A stretch of 27,352 nucleotides of DNA from JAPHTQ01 sp050295975 (GTDB lineage: Bacteria; Pseudomonadota; Gammaproteobacteria; Thiohalomonadales; Thiohalomonadaceae): the NCBI GenBank assembly GCA_050295975.1, contig JBNKQR010000041.1:1-27352 (forward strand), given 5' to 3'. Within the stretch, counting starts at the first letter, position 1. Each line of letters opens with the position of its first letter. The position numbers were made by a program, and so were the translations under genes. Under the pieces are notes generated by a model, which was not told the DNA's origin, did no database searches, and saw only the letters and a list, made by a program, of their open reading frames with translations. Shown here piece after piece: positions 15,630 through 23,967 of the stretch.

Positions 15630-17156
15630 ATGAAACAAACCAAGCACCTTCTCGCTGTTGCTGTCTCTTTGGCAATTACTTCCCCCGCTGTTTTCGCTAC
15701 CAACGGTATGAACATGGAAGGTTACGGCCCCATTGCTACCGGTATGGGCGGCGCCTCCATGGCCTATGACAACGGCACCGCGGCAATGATGAATAACCCT
15801 GCGACTCTTAGCATGATGGATGATGGTGATCGACTGGACCTTGCCATTGGTGTTCTTGGGCCTGACGTTAAAACCAACTCGGGTTCAACAACTTGGAATT
15901 CAGGTGGCGATAGCTATCTAATGCCTGCGGCTGGTTGGGCGCGAAAAAATGGCAAGCTGACAGTTGGGGCTGGTGCATTTGCTCAAGGTGGTATGGGCAC
16001 AGAATATTCAAGTGGTGGGCCTGGAGGCGCATTTGGCGCATCACTAATTCCAGGTTCTACCCAAGCAGCAGGTAATCCTGTTCCTGGATACGGTGGTGCG
16101 ACAATGGCTCAAATCCTGCCTGGAATCGAAGAGCGTTCCGAAGTGGGGGTGATGCGGATTCTGGTACCTGTCTCCTATCAGGTCGATGACAAACTAAGCA
16201 TCGGTGGCAGTATCGACTATGTTCGTGCCACCATGGACTTCAAATGGTTTATGCCGGGAAATATGATAGGCGGATTGATTGCTGACGGTAGCCTCTCTGG
16301 CACTATGATCGATGGATTTGTTGCGGCCCAAGGTACAATAGGTGCTGCTCCTCCTACGGGAGGTGTTATCGCTCAAGATGGTGTCTATGGAGGCTATTTC
16401 GATTCCAGTGACAACAATGATTACGATGGAAACATGTCCGGTGATGGTTTTAGTGCGAAACTAGGTTTTACCTATAAAGTCGATTCAAAATTAACTATCG
16501 GCGGTACCTACCATCCGAAAACCTCTATCAGTGATCTAAAGGGCAATGCAACGCTGGCGTTCGCACTTACTGGTGATCAGGGTTATTTCACCACTCCTAC
16601 TAACACACCTGATGGCACTCCGATTGATTTAGTTGTACCCCTGTCGGGTAAAATCAAAATCATAGACTTCCAGTGGCCAGAAACATTCGCTTTTGGTGTT
16701 TCCTATCAAGCTACAGACAAGTGGCATCTGGCAGCGGATATCAAGCAGATTATGTGGTCAGGCGTTATGTCTGATTTCAAGATGAACTTCGTTGCCAATA
16801 ATACAGCAAGTAATGGTCCATTTGCTGGTGCTGAGTTGAACGGTAATCTGGCCATGGACTGGAAAGACCAGACTGTATTTGAACTGGGCGCAACCTATCA
16901 GGCGAATGATCAGCTTGCCGTGCGCTTTGGGGCGAACATGGGGAGTGAGGTTGTACCTGGTGATACTCTCCACTACCTCTTCCCCGCAACTGTCGAGAAC
17001 CACTATACCGCGGGTTTAGGATACGCCTTCAGCAAAGCTGATAGCGTGAATTTCTCACTAACCTATGCGCCGGAAGTAAAAGTGACAAATTCTGCTGGGT
17101 TTAACGTTACTCACGCGCAGACCAACTACCAGCTGATGTACAGCCACAGCTTCTAA
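15630..17156 (+). CDS. FadL/OmpP1/TodX family outer-membrane channel
   Basis: This 508-residue outer-membrane beta-barrel belongs to the family that carries long-chain fatty acids (FadL) or hydrocarbons (TodX) across the outer membrane. A signal peptide covers 1-23 (cut after VFA). The mature N-terminus TNGMNMEGYGPIATGMGGASMAYDNG and the NPA motif (56-58) are the family hallmark plug segment. Alternating beta strands rich in Gly and aromatics follow, and the last residue is F (MYSHSF), the usual barrel-assembly signal. The ATG has AAGGAG 8 bases upstream. It stands alone between two terminators. Whether the cargo is a lipid or something related to sulfur metabolism is unknown; the sox and dsrE2 neighbours make the second worth testing. 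Confidence 0.93.
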   Translation: MKQTKHLLAVAVSLAITSPAVFATNGMNMEGYGPIATGMGGASMAYDNGTAAMMNNPATLSMMDDGDRLDLAIGVLGPDVKTNSGSTTWNSGGDSYLMPAAGWARKNGKLTVGAGAFAQGGMGTEYSSGGPGGAFGASLIPGSTQAAGNPVPGYGGATMAQILPGIEERSEVGVMRILVPVSYQVDDKLSIGGSIDYVRATMDFKWFMPGNMIGGLIADGSLSGTMIDGFVAAQGTIGAAPPTGGVIAQDGVYGGYFDSSDNNDYDGNMSGDGFSAKLGFTYKVDSKLTIGGTYHPKTSISDLKGNATLAFALTGDQGYFTTPTNTPDGTPIDLVVPLSGKIKIIDFQWPETFAFGVSYQATDKWHLAADIKQIMWSGVMSDFKMNFVANNTASNGPFAGAELNGNLAMDWKDQTVFELGATYQANDQLAVRFGANMGSEVVPGDTLHYLFPATVENHYTAGLGYAFSKADSVNFSLTYAPEVKVTNSAGFNVTHAQTNYQLMYSHSF

Positions 17157-17192
17157 AGCTAAGATAATGCCGTTGCAGAATGGCTGATACAC

Positions 17193-17231
17193 ACGGGGTG
17201 ACCGGCCTAGCCTGTCACCCCGTTTGTTTTT
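17193..17231 (+). terminator. rho-independent terminator after fadL
   Basis: A 10-bp perfect stem ACGGGGTGAC (17193-17202) / GTCACCCCGT (17214-17223) with an 11-base loop is followed by a T-rich run broken by one G. Confidence 0.9.
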
Positions 17232-17256
17232 GTAAGTAGAAACATTTCGGGGTGGA

Positions 17257-18192
17257 ATGATGATTAAAAAACTTTTTTCGGCACTTGCCATGTTGTTCTG
17301 TGCAGCAGCCATTCAGGCAGCTGATTCCAATCTCAAGCCATTTGTCCTTGCCGATGTCACCACTGGCGACGTTGCCACCGTGCAAAAACAGATCGAGCGA
17401 AAGTTGTCTGAGGGCGGATTCGAAATAGCGGGTAGTTATTCCCCCTACAAGGATGCAGTGGTAATTGTGATTACCAACGACGCTCTCAAACAGAACGCAG
17501 CCAAGAGTGAGTTTGGCGGCTACGGTGCCGCGATGCGGGTGTCGATCACCAAGGTTGGCAATGATGTTCAGATCAGCTTCACCAACCCCACTTACCTGGC
17601 CAACGCCTACCGCATGGCGGGCGATCTAACGGCGGTCACCAAGATACTGGCCAAAGTACTGGGTCAGAAGGAAGAGTTTGGGTCGGCCAAGGGGTTGAGT
17701 GTCAGCAAACTGCGCAAGTATCACTACATGTTCGGCATGGAGTACTTTGACGATACCAACATGCACATGCTGAATATGTTCCCCAGCCACGAGAAGGCGC
17801 TAAAGACCGTTGAGCAGAATCTGGCCAAGGGTTTGGCTGGGGTGCAGCAGGTTTATCGTATCCAAATACCCGGAAAGGATGAGGTGGTATTCGGTGTTTC
17901 GATGAAAATGCCCTCTTCAGGAGGAGACAAATACATGGATGATGAGTATATTATGAGTGTCATCGACTTTAAGCAGCCGAAATCGACTGCGCATTTGCCC
18001 TATGAGATTTTGGTTTCTGGTGATAAGGTGTACCATCTCTACGCCAGATTCCGGATCGCAATCGATTTCCCAGATCTGTCGATGATGGGTGAAAACAGCT
18101 TCATGAACATTATTCAGACACCGGAGGCGATTAAGAAAGCCCTCACTAAGGTCGCCGGTGGCACAGTTAAAGACGACTACTGGGAACAGTAG
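17257..18192 (+). CDS. secreted protein with two DUF302-like halves, function unknown
   Basis: No specific function is recognised. The 311-residue product has a signal peptide (1-21, cut after AIQA or the next Ala), so it is periplasmic or exported. Residues about 30-137 have the look of a DUF302 domain: a helix (TVQKQIERKLSEGGFEI), then strands with GYGAAMRVSITKVGNDVQISFTNP, then a helix ending ILAKVLG. Residues about 178-302 seem to repeat this plan (ALKTVEQNLAKGL; HLPYEILVSGDKVYHLYARFRIAIDFP; AIKKALTKVAGG), suggesting an internal duplication. A Met/His-rich patch NMHMLNMFPSH (168-178) links the halves and could bind metal, though this is speculation. GGGGTGG precedes the ATG; the next codon is also ATG. 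It follows fadL after a terminator. Confidence 0.82.
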   Translation: MMIKKLFSALAMLFCAAAIQAADSNLKPFVLADVTTGDVATVQKQIERKLSEGGFEIAGSYSPYKDAVVIVITNDALKQNAAKSEFGGYGAAMRVSITKVGNDVQISFTNPTYLANAYRMAGDLTAVTKILAKVLGQKEEFGSAKGLSVSKLRKYHYMFGMEYFDDTNMHMLNMFPSHEKALKTVEQNLAKGLAGVQQVYRIQIPGKDEVVFGVSMKMPSSGGDKYMDDEYIMSVIDFKQPKSTAHLPYEILVSGDKVYHLYARFRIAIDFPDLSMMGENSFMNIIQTPEAIKKALTKVAGGTVKDDYWEQ

Positions 18193-18295
18193 CAACGAAT
18201 ACTCTGGGGGGAGTATATAAAAAGAAGCCAATATGGCCGTATGGAGTTTTCTGCTACCACAGTGCGGATTTGGACTGGATGTCCTAGATCAACTC

Positions 18296-18320
18296 AGCCC
18301 CGCTTCGGCGGGGCTTTTTT
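18296..18320 (+). terminator. rho-independent terminator with TTCG loop
   Basis: An 8-bp stem AGCCCCGC (18296-18303) / GCGGGGCT (18308-18315) closes on the stable tetraloop TTCG, followed by six T (18315-18320). It ends transcription from the DUF302-like gene about 100 bases after its stop. Confidence 0.95.
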
Positions 18321-18465
18321 ATGTCCAGGAATAGGTGCATGACGGCAAAGCACCAGATTGGCATCTATCAGTAGAAGATTTCCCCTCTGAAATACGCTAA
18401 ACCCATGAAATATTTGGCCGGATCGGGTAATCTTGCCTCCTTTCCGCAGTGAATGGACCGGGTTC

Positions 18466-18490
18466 GGGGATAAAATTCCGTTTTATGCCC
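18466..18490. promoter_or_regulatory. inverted repeat upstream of glyA, candidate operator
   Basis: GGGGATAAAA (18466-18475) pairs with TTTTATGCCC (18481-18490) except for one G/G mismatch, around a 5-base centre. It lies 56 bases before the glyA ATG. It does not match the PurR consensus. Confidence 0.45.
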
Positions 18491-18545
18491 AGTTATGGTT
18501 TGTAAGCTGTTGTTCTATAGGCTCTTTTCAATTCAGGGGTGGTGG

Positions 18546-19802
18546 ATGTTCAGCAAAGAGATGACGATTCGTGGATACGACGATGAACTGTGGAATTCCA
18601 TGGAGCAGGAGCGGGTTCGCCAGGAGGAGCATATTGAGCTGATTGCCTCCGAGAACTATACCAGCCCCCGGGTCATGGAGGCGCAGGGTTCTGCGCTAAC
18701 CAACAAATATGCTGAAGGTTATCCTGGCAAACGCTATTACGGCGGTTGTGAGTATGTGGACGTGGCTGAGCAACTGGCCATCGATCGGGTTAAGCAGCTG
18801 TTTGGTGCCGATTATGCCAATGTCCAACCCCACTCCGGTTCCCAGGCTAATGCGGCCGTCTATATGGCGCTGATTCAGCCGGGCGACACCATCCTCGGTA
18901 TGAGTCTGGCCCATGGTGGTCACCTGACCCACGGTGCCAAGCCCAACTTCTCTGGCAAGATCTACAACGCTATCCAGTACGGTCTGAATCCGGAGACTGG
19001 CGAGATCGATTACGACGAAGTGGATCGACTGGCCCGTGAACACAAGCCCAAGATGATCGTGGCAGGCTTCTCTGCTTACTCCCGTGTGGTCGACTGGCAA
19101 CGCTTCCGTGCCATTGCCGACGAAGTGGGTGCTTACCTGTTTGTCGACATGGCCCACGTTGCTGGTCTGGTCGCAGCGGGTGTCTACCCCAGCCCGGTAC
19201 AGATCGCCGATGTCACCACCTCTACCACCCATAAAACTCTGCGCGGTCCACGTGGCGGCATTATCCTGGCTAAAGCCAACGAAGAGATTGAGAAGAAGCT
19301 CAATTCTCTAGTCTTCCCTGGTACCCAGGGCGGCCCGCTGATGCATGTTATTGCTGGTAAAGCGGTGGCCTTCAAGGAAGCGCTGGAACCAGAATTCAAA
19401 ACCTACCAGGCTCAGGTTGTTACCAACGCCCGTGCCATGGCCAAGGTGTTCATGGAGCGTGGTTACGAGGTGGTCTCTGGTGGCACCGATAACCACCTGT
19501 TCCTGCTGAGCTTCATTAAACAGGAACTGACCGGTAAGGATGTGGATGCCTGGCTTGGTGCCTCCAACATCACCGTGAACAAGAACTCTGTACCCAATGA
19601 TCCCCAGTCCCCGTTCGTCACTTCCGGTATTCGTATCGGTACCCCGGCGATCACCACCCGCGGCTTTGGTGAAGCGGAGTCAGTGGAACTGGCTGGCTGG
19701 ATCTGTGATGTCATCGATTCGCGCGGTGACAGCAAGGTGATCAATGAGGTGAAAGACAAGGTGCTGAAGGTCTGCAAGCGGCTGCCTGTCTACGCTGATT
19801 AG
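18546..19802 (+). CDS. glyA: serine hydroxymethyltransferase
   Basis: This PLP enzyme interconverts serine and glycine, charging tetrahydrofolate with a one-carbon unit. It is 418 residues long (E. coli GlyA has 417) and highly similar throughout: EEHIELIASENYTSPRV (28-44), KYAEGYPGKRYYGGCEYVD (54-72), and the PLP lysine K230 in STTHKTLRGPRGG. The start MFSKEMTIRGYD aligns with MLKREMNIADYD of E. coli and has GGGGTGG before it; the frame extends to 18495 but those 17 residues have no counterpart. It is the first gene of the long nrdR-rib-nusB-thiL-pgpA block. Confidence 0.97.
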   Translation: MFSKEMTIRGYDDELWNSMEQERVRQEEHIELIASENYTSPRVMEAQGSALTNKYAEGYPGKRYYGGCEYVDVAEQLAIDRVKQLFGADYANVQPHSGSQANAAVYMALIQPGDTILGMSLAHGGHLTHGAKPNFSGKIYNAIQYGLNPETGEIDYDEVDRLAREHKPKMIVAGFSAYSRVVDWQRFRAIADEVGAYLFVDMAHVAGLVAAGVYPSPVQIADVTTSTTHKTLRGPRGGIILAKANEEIEKKLNSLVFPGTQGGPLMHVIAGKAVAFKEALEPEFKTYQAQVVTNARAMAKVFMERGYEVVSGGTDNHLFLLSFIKQELTGKDVDAWLGASNITVNKNSVPNDPQSPFVTSGIRIGTPAITTRGFGEAESVELAGWICDVIDSRGDSKVINEVKDKVLKVCKRLPVYAD

Positions 19803-19815
19803 TTGACGCCTCGCC

Positions 19816-20337
19816 ATGCGCTGCCCCTTCTGCGGTGAACCCGATACCAAGGTGATCGACTCCCGTCTCGCCAACGAGGGGGATTCAGTGCGTCGTCGTC
19901 GCGAATGTGTCACCTGCGGTGAGCGTTACACCACCTTTGAAACGGCGGAACTGGTGATGCCGCGTATCGTCAAGCGAGATGGGGTGCGAGCCCCGTTCGA
20001 CGAAGAAAAATTGCGCTCCGGCATTATGCGTGCGCTGGAAAAAAGGCCGGTAGAGATGGAGGTGATCGAGGAATCGATCAATCACATCAAACATAACCTC
20101 CGGGCAACCGGTGATCGTGAAGTCAATTCACGACAGCTCGGTGAGTGGGTGATGGATGAACTGCGCGAACTTGATGAAGTGGCTTATGTCCGTTTCGCCT
20201 CGGTCTATCGCAGCTTCCAGGATGTAAATGCTTTCCGCGAAGAGATTGAGCGGATGCAGAAAGAGCCATCACCGGCAGTTAGAAAAAACCAGCTATCTCT
20301 GCTGGACGCGGCCAGACAAGATAAACAAAAGAAGTGA
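19816..20337 (+). CDS. nrdR: transcriptional repressor NrdR
   Basis: This 173-residue repressor of ribonucleotide reductase genes senses ATP/dATP. A zinc ribbon with C3, C6, C31 and C34 is followed by the basic DNA-binding segment DSVRRRREC. An ATP-cone domain covers about 49-139, starting PRIVKRDGVRAPFDEEKL. NrdR acts at paired NrdR boxes, none of which was noticed in this window. It lies 13 bases after glyA, and its stop is 5 bases before the ribD ATG. No strong ribosome site is seen, so translation may be coupled to glyA. Its place at the head of the rib genes is widely conserved. Confidence 0.96.
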   Translation: MRCPFCGEPDTKVIDSRLANEGDSVRRRRECVTCGERYTTFETAELVMPRIVKRDGVRAPFDEEKLRSGIMRALEKRPVEMEVIEESINHIKHNLRATGDREVNSRQLGEWVMDELRELDEVAYVRFASVYRSFQDVNAFREEIERMQKEPSPAVRKNQLSLLDAARQDKQKK

Positions 20338-20342
20338 AATCT

Positions 20343-21455
20343 ATGAGTGACTTTACTACCACCGACATCGCCATGATGAGCCGTGCCCTGCAACTGGCGG
20401 AGCGCGGCCTTACCACCACTGATCCCAATCCGCGGGTGGGCTGCGTGCTGGCGGTGGAAGGACAGGTCATCGCTGAGGGGTGGCACGAGGTTGCTGGTGG
20501 TCCACACGCCGAAATCGTGGCTCTGGAACAGGCGGGTGAAATGGCAAAAGGTGCAACGGCCTATGTCACTCTAGAGCCTTGCTGTCACCAGGGCAAAACA
20601 CCACCCTGCAGTGACGCTTTAATCAAGGCGGGTGTGGCCCGTGTGGTTGCGGCGATGGAAGACCCCAATCCCAAAGTGGCGGGTCAGGGCCTGCAACAGT
20701 TGCACAAGGCAGGGATTGAGGTGGCCAGTGGACTGTTACAGGCACAGGCGGAGACTCTCAACCCCGGGTTTGTTTTGCGTATGCGTGAGCAACGTCCAAT
20801 GGTTCGTTGCAAGCTGGCAATGAGCCTTGATGGTCGTACCGCCATGGCCTCGGGTGAGAGTAAATGGATCACCGGTGCAGCCGCGCGGGAAGATGTGCAA
20901 CGGTTGCGTGCCAGAAGTTCTGCCATTATGAGTGGTATCGGTACCATTCTGGCCGACGATCCCTCGCTCACCGTGCGTGACGCTGAAGGGGTATTGGCTG
21001 AACGTCAGCCACTGCGCGTAGTGCTTGATCCGCATCTCAGCACACCGACCAATGCACGCTTTATTTCACAACCTGGCAATTCACTTATCGTGACCGCGGT
21101 AGATGAGCCGGAACTACAGGAACAGCTGGAGCAGGCAGGTGCGGAGGTGATTCATCTGCCCAATGGTAACGACTCCATCGACCTGCATGCCCTGATGGGT
21201 GTACTGGCAACGCGAGAGATCAATGAGGTGCTGCTGGAGACCGGTGCCATCCTTAGCGGAGCCGCTCTACGCGCCGGGATCATCGATGAACTGGTGATCT
21301 ACATGGCGCCGAAACTGATGGGTGATGGTGCCCGCGGTCTGTTCCATACACCAGGTCTGGAAAGTCTTGCCGATGCGGTACAACTGTCGGTTAAAGATAT
21401 ACGTGCTGTCGGTGACGACTGGCGTATCACTGCTACTATCCAGCAGGAAGATTGA
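20343..21455 (+). CDS. ribD: RibD, pyrimidine deaminase/reductase of riboflavin synthesis
   Basis: This bifunctional cytoplasmic enzyme carries out the second and third steps from GTP to riboflavin. The 370-residue protein has a deaminase domain with HAE (55-57) and the zinc cysteines C80 and C89 in PCCHQGKTPPC. The NADPH-dependent reductase domain begins near 150 with RPMVRCKLAMSLDGRTA. ATG 20343 has a GAAG-type site 8 bases upstream; a GTG at 20334 overlapping the nrdR stop is less likely. It overlaps ribE by one base (TGATG). No FMN riboswitch was found before it or before ribB. Confidence 0.96.
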   Translation: MSDFTTTDIAMMSRALQLAERGLTTTDPNPRVGCVLAVEGQVIAEGWHEVAGGPHAEIVALEQAGEMAKGATAYVTLEPCCHQGKTPPCSDALIKAGVARVVAAMEDPNPKVAGQGLQQLHKAGIEVASGLLQAQAETLNPGFVLRMREQRPMVRCKLAMSLDGRTAMASGESKWITGAAAREDVQRLRARSSAIMSGIGTILADDPSLTVRDAEGVLAERQPLRVVLDPHLSTPTNARFISQPGNSLIVTAVDEPELQEQLEQAGAEVIHLPNGNDSIDLHALMGVLATREINEVLLETGAILSGAALRAGIIDELVIYMAPKLMGDGARGLFHTPGLESLADAVQLSVKDIRAVGDDWRITATIQQED

Positions 21456-22123
21456 TGTTTACCGGCATCATTGGCGCAGTCGGCACTGTTATTGCCATTA
21501 CCCCGGCGGGTGGTGACATGCGGCTTTCGATTAACAGCGGTAAGCTGGATCTTACCGATGTGGTGCTCGGTGACAGTATTGCGGTTAATGGAATCTGCCT
21601 CACTGTGGTGACACTTTCTGCTAAGGGATTTGTGGCCGATGTTTCGCGCGAGACCATGATGCACACGGCCTTTTCCAGTTTGAAGACCGGTAGTCGGTTG
21701 AATCTGGAAAAGGCGCTCACCCCGACCAGCCGCCTGGGAGGTCATCTGGTTAGCGGGCATGTGGATGGTGTCGGTGAGGTGTTACAACGCAGCGAGGATG
21801 GGCGCTCAATCCGCCTGCGGGTCAAGGCACCGGATGAGCTGGCGCGATACATTGCACACAAGGGGTCGGTTACAGTTGATGGTATTAGTCTCACTGTAAA
21901 TGAAGTGGATGGTGCAATCTTTGAATTGAATATCGTGCCCCATACCTCACAGGAAACGACCGTCGACGAATTTGTCGCGGGACGTAAATTGAATCTTGAA
22001 GTAGACCTGATTGCTCGCTATCTGGAACGTCTGTTACAGGGAGAAAAGGCAGCAATATCCGGTCAGGGTATCAGCGAGGCATTCCTCGCCGAGCACGGAT
22101 TTTTGTCATCACGTCGACACTGA
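21455..22123 (+). CDS. ribE: riboflavin synthase, alpha subunit
   Basis: The enzyme dismutates two molecules of 6,7-dimethyl-8-ribityllumazine into riboflavin and a pyrimidine that returns to RibH. Its 222 residues form two tandem lumazine-binding barrels: MFTGIIGAVG (1-10) with GDSIAVNGICLTV (39-51), then the second repeat beginning near GHLVSGHVDG (96-105) with GSVTVDGISLTVNEV (137-151). The ATG overlaps the ribD stop (TGATG), so translation is coupled. Named ribE in many gammaproteobacteria, ribC in E. coli. Confidence 0.96.
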   Translation: MFTGIIGAVGTVIAITPAGGDMRLSINSGKLDLTDVVLGDSIAVNGICLTVVTLSAKGFVADVSRETMMHTAFSSLKTGSRLNLEKALTPTSRLGGHLVSGHVDGVGEVLQRSEDGRSIRLRVKAPDELARYIAHKGSVTVDGISLTVNEVDGAIFELNIVPHTSQETTVDEFVAGRKLNLEVDLIARYLERLLQGEKAAISGQGISEAFLAEHGFLSSRRH

Positions 22124-22152
22124 GCGACGTATGCAGTAACTGGAAACTATAT

Positions 22153-23259
22153 ATGGCATTGAACAGCATTGAAGAGATCATCGAAGACATCCGCCAGGGG
22201 AAAATGGTTATCCTGATGGACGATGAGGATCGAGAAAACGAAGGCGACCTGATTATGGCTGCCTCCATGGTACGCCCAGAGGACGTTAACTTCATGGCGC
22301 GCTATGGTCGTGGTTTGATCTGTCTTACTTTGACTCGTGAACGTTGTCAGCAGCTTAGTTTGCCGTTGATGGTCAGCGACACAAACGACAAGCACGGTAC
22401 CAACTTCACTGTTTCCATTGAAGCGGCTGAGGGGGTCACCACGGGTATTTCCGCCTATGATCGGGCAATGACCGTACGTGCTGCGGTAGCTCCAAATGCA
22501 TCCGCAGAGGACATCGTACAGCCAGGTCATATCTTCCCATTGATGGCCCAGGCGGGTGGTGTATTGACCCGTGCTGGTCATACCGAGGCGGGTTGCGACC
22601 TGGCGCGATTGGCGGGTCTGGAGCCATCGTCTGTGATAGTCGAGATCCTTAATGAAGACGGCAGTATGGCGCGGCGTCCAGATCTTGAAGTGTTCGCAAA
22701 AGAGCATGGCATCAAGATCGGTACAGTCGCCGACCTGATCCACTATCGTCTGCACAACGAGCCGACGGTTGAGAGAGTGGCCGAGTGTGCCATGCCGACC
22801 CGTTACGGCAACTTCCGCCTGTTTGCTTACCGTGACCTGCTAAGTCAGGAGATGCATCTGGCGCTGGTCAAGGGCGAGCTGAAGCATGATGATCCGGCAC
22901 TGGTTCGTGTACACTTGGAGAATACCCTGTGTGACCTGTTCGGCAGCGAGCGCGATTGTGGCCGTTCACTGGAAGAGTCGCTACGTCGCATCGAGACAGA
23001 AGGGCAGGGTGTGGTGATTATCCTGCGCCGCAAGGAAGATACCGAAAAACTGTTGCGCCGTGTTATGGATTACGAACTGGAAGACAAGGGTGTTGCGCTG
23101 GCTGAGCTGGAAAAAGGCGACGACCTGCGGACCTACGGCGTCGGTGCACAGATCCTGATCGACCTCGGGATTAGTCACATGCGGGTACTGGGTACGCCGC
23201 GTAAGATGCATGCACTTTCCGGCTTTGGCCTGGATGTGGTTGAATACATCAACGATTAA
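22153..23259 (+). CDS. ribB: DHBP synthase with degenerate GTP cyclohydrolase II domain (RibBX type)
   Basis: The N-terminal domain (1-200) makes 3,4-dihydroxy-2-butanone 4-phosphate from ribulose 5-phosphate; DDEDREN (23-29) and HTEAGCDL (143-150) carry its acidic and active residues, so it should work. The C-terminal part (about 205-368) has the shape of GTP cyclohydrolase II but lacks what that enzyme needs. Where active enzymes have HSEC and RCDCG for zinc, this one reads VHLENTLCDLFGSERDCG (253-270), so at least two of three zinc cysteines are missing. The catalytic RQEGRGIGL-type segment is ILRRKEDTEKL (290-300). This matches the RibBX variant known in Proteobacteria, where a separate ribA does the first step. 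Automatic annotation as bifunctional RibBA would be misleading. It follows ribE by 29 bases. Confidence 0.93.
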   Translation: MALNSIEEIIEDIRQGKMVILMDDEDRENEGDLIMAASMVRPEDVNFMARYGRGLICLTLTRERCQQLSLPLMVSDTNDKHGTNFTVSIEAAEGVTTGISAYDRAMTVRAAVAPNASAEDIVQPGHIFPLMAQAGGVLTRAGHTEAGCDLARLAGLEPSSVIVEILNEDGSMARRPDLEVFAKEHGIKIGTVADLIHYRLHNEPTVERVAECAMPTRYGNFRLFAYRDLLSQEMHLALVKGELKHDDPALVRVHLENTLCDLFGSERDCGRSLEESLRRIETEGQGVVIILRRKEDTEKLLRRVMDYELEDKGVALAELEKGDDLRTYGVGAQILIDLGISHMRVLGTPRKMHALSGFGLDVVEYIND

Positions 23260-23260
23260 G

Positions 23261-23405
23261 CAGAAGTGGTCTCAAAATGGTCTTCGTACCCTGATCCTAC
23301 GTTACAAAACCTGCTGCGGTGCTCATTTACTACCGGTAAACTGTGCTCCTCGCAGGCTTTGTGTCTTGCCTCAGGGCACGAATTTTAATTTTGAGACCGC
23401 TTCTG
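23261..23405. repeat. 145-bp imperfect palindrome between ribB and ribH
   Basis: The outer arms CAGAAGTGGTCTCAAAAT (23261-23278) and ATTTTGAGACCGCTTCTG (23388-23405) are an 18-bp inverted repeat with one mismatch, a U-G pair in plus-strand RNA. Further in, 23285-23294 pairs with 23371-23380 (9 of 10), 23304-23314 with 23352-23362 (10 of 11), and 23326-23330 with 23336-23340, so the whole element folds as one long hairpin. It begins one base after the ribB stop codon. It looks like a decayed palindromic insertion (MITE- or REP-like) or a structured leader of ribH. No transposase and no clear target duplication are seen. Confidence 0.8.
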
Positions 23406-23450
23406 AATTTGCGCTACCTGGTGGCGCCAACCTGACAAGGGAAAAGCAAG

Positions 23451-23927
23451 ATGGCTGAGATCAAAAGTATTGAAGGTGGCATGGTAATCAACGGCGCACG
23501 TTTTGGCATCGTTGTCGGTCGTTTTAACAGCTTCGTGGTAGAGAGTCTGCTCGACGGTGCGCTGGATACGCTCAAGCGCCACGGTGCCAGCGAAAAAGAT
23601 ATTGAAATTGTCCGTGTCCCCGGTGCCTTTGAAATCCCACTGGCCTGCAAACAGATGGCTTCGGGTAAAAAATACGATGCGATTATCGCCCTCGGTGCAG
23701 TAATTCGCGGTGGTACGCCACACTTTGAATTTGTTGCGGGTGAGTGCGGCAAAGGGCTGGCCCAGGTGATGCTGGAGTACGGTATTCCAGTTGCCTTTGG
23801 TGTCCTGACCGTCGATACCATCGAACAGGCCATCGAACGTGCCGGTACCAAAGCGGGCAATAAAGGTGTCGAGGCGACCCTCTCTGCGATTGAGATGGTT
23901 AACCTGATGCCGCAGTTAAACAAGTAA
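23451..23927 (+). CDS. ribH: 6,7-dimethyl-8-ribityllumazine synthase
   Basis: Lumazine synthase condenses the RibB product with the RibD-derived pyrimidine, the last step before riboflavin synthase. The 158-residue protein has the FGIVVGRFNSFVV strand (18-30), VPGAFEIP (56-63) and the substrate loop GAVIRGGTPHFEFV (82-95) with the catalytic histidine H91. A length near 155 fits the icosahedral or decameric family. AAGGGAAAAG lies before the ATG. It is separated from ribB by 191 bases, unusually far for this operon, because of the palindromic element. Confidence 0.97.
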   Translation: MAEIKSIEGGMVINGARFGIVVGRFNSFVVESLLDGALDTLKRHGASEKDIEIVRVPGAFEIPLACKQMASGKKYDAIIALGAVIRGGTPHFEFVAGECGKGLAQVMLEYGIPVAFGVLTVDTIEQAIERAGTKAGNKGVEATLSAIEMVNLMPQLNK

Positions 23928-23967
23928 CAGCCGAATCATCGCGCAAAGTATTTCTGGAAAACGAACT

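Larger units (their letters stand above)
18193..18545. other. intergenic region upstream of glyA
   Basis: It holds a small hairpin directly after the preceding stop (ATACTC 18199-18204 / GAGTAT 18211-18216), a strong terminator (18296-18320) and an inverted repeat before glyA (18466-18490). No gene or riboswitch is recognised; a glyA promoter could not be fixed with confidence. Confidence 0.5.

Noticed and set aside
18199..18216. Hairpin ATACTC/GAGTAT right after the DUF302-like gene as a terminator
   Set aside because: Only six mostly AT pairs and no T-run; the real terminator is at 18296-18320.
23261..23405. Integron attC site or FMN riboswitch as an explanation of the palindrome
   Set aside because: The ends do not show the RYYYAAC/GTTRRRY core sites of attC, no integrase is near, and the conserved sequence blocks of the RFN element are missing.
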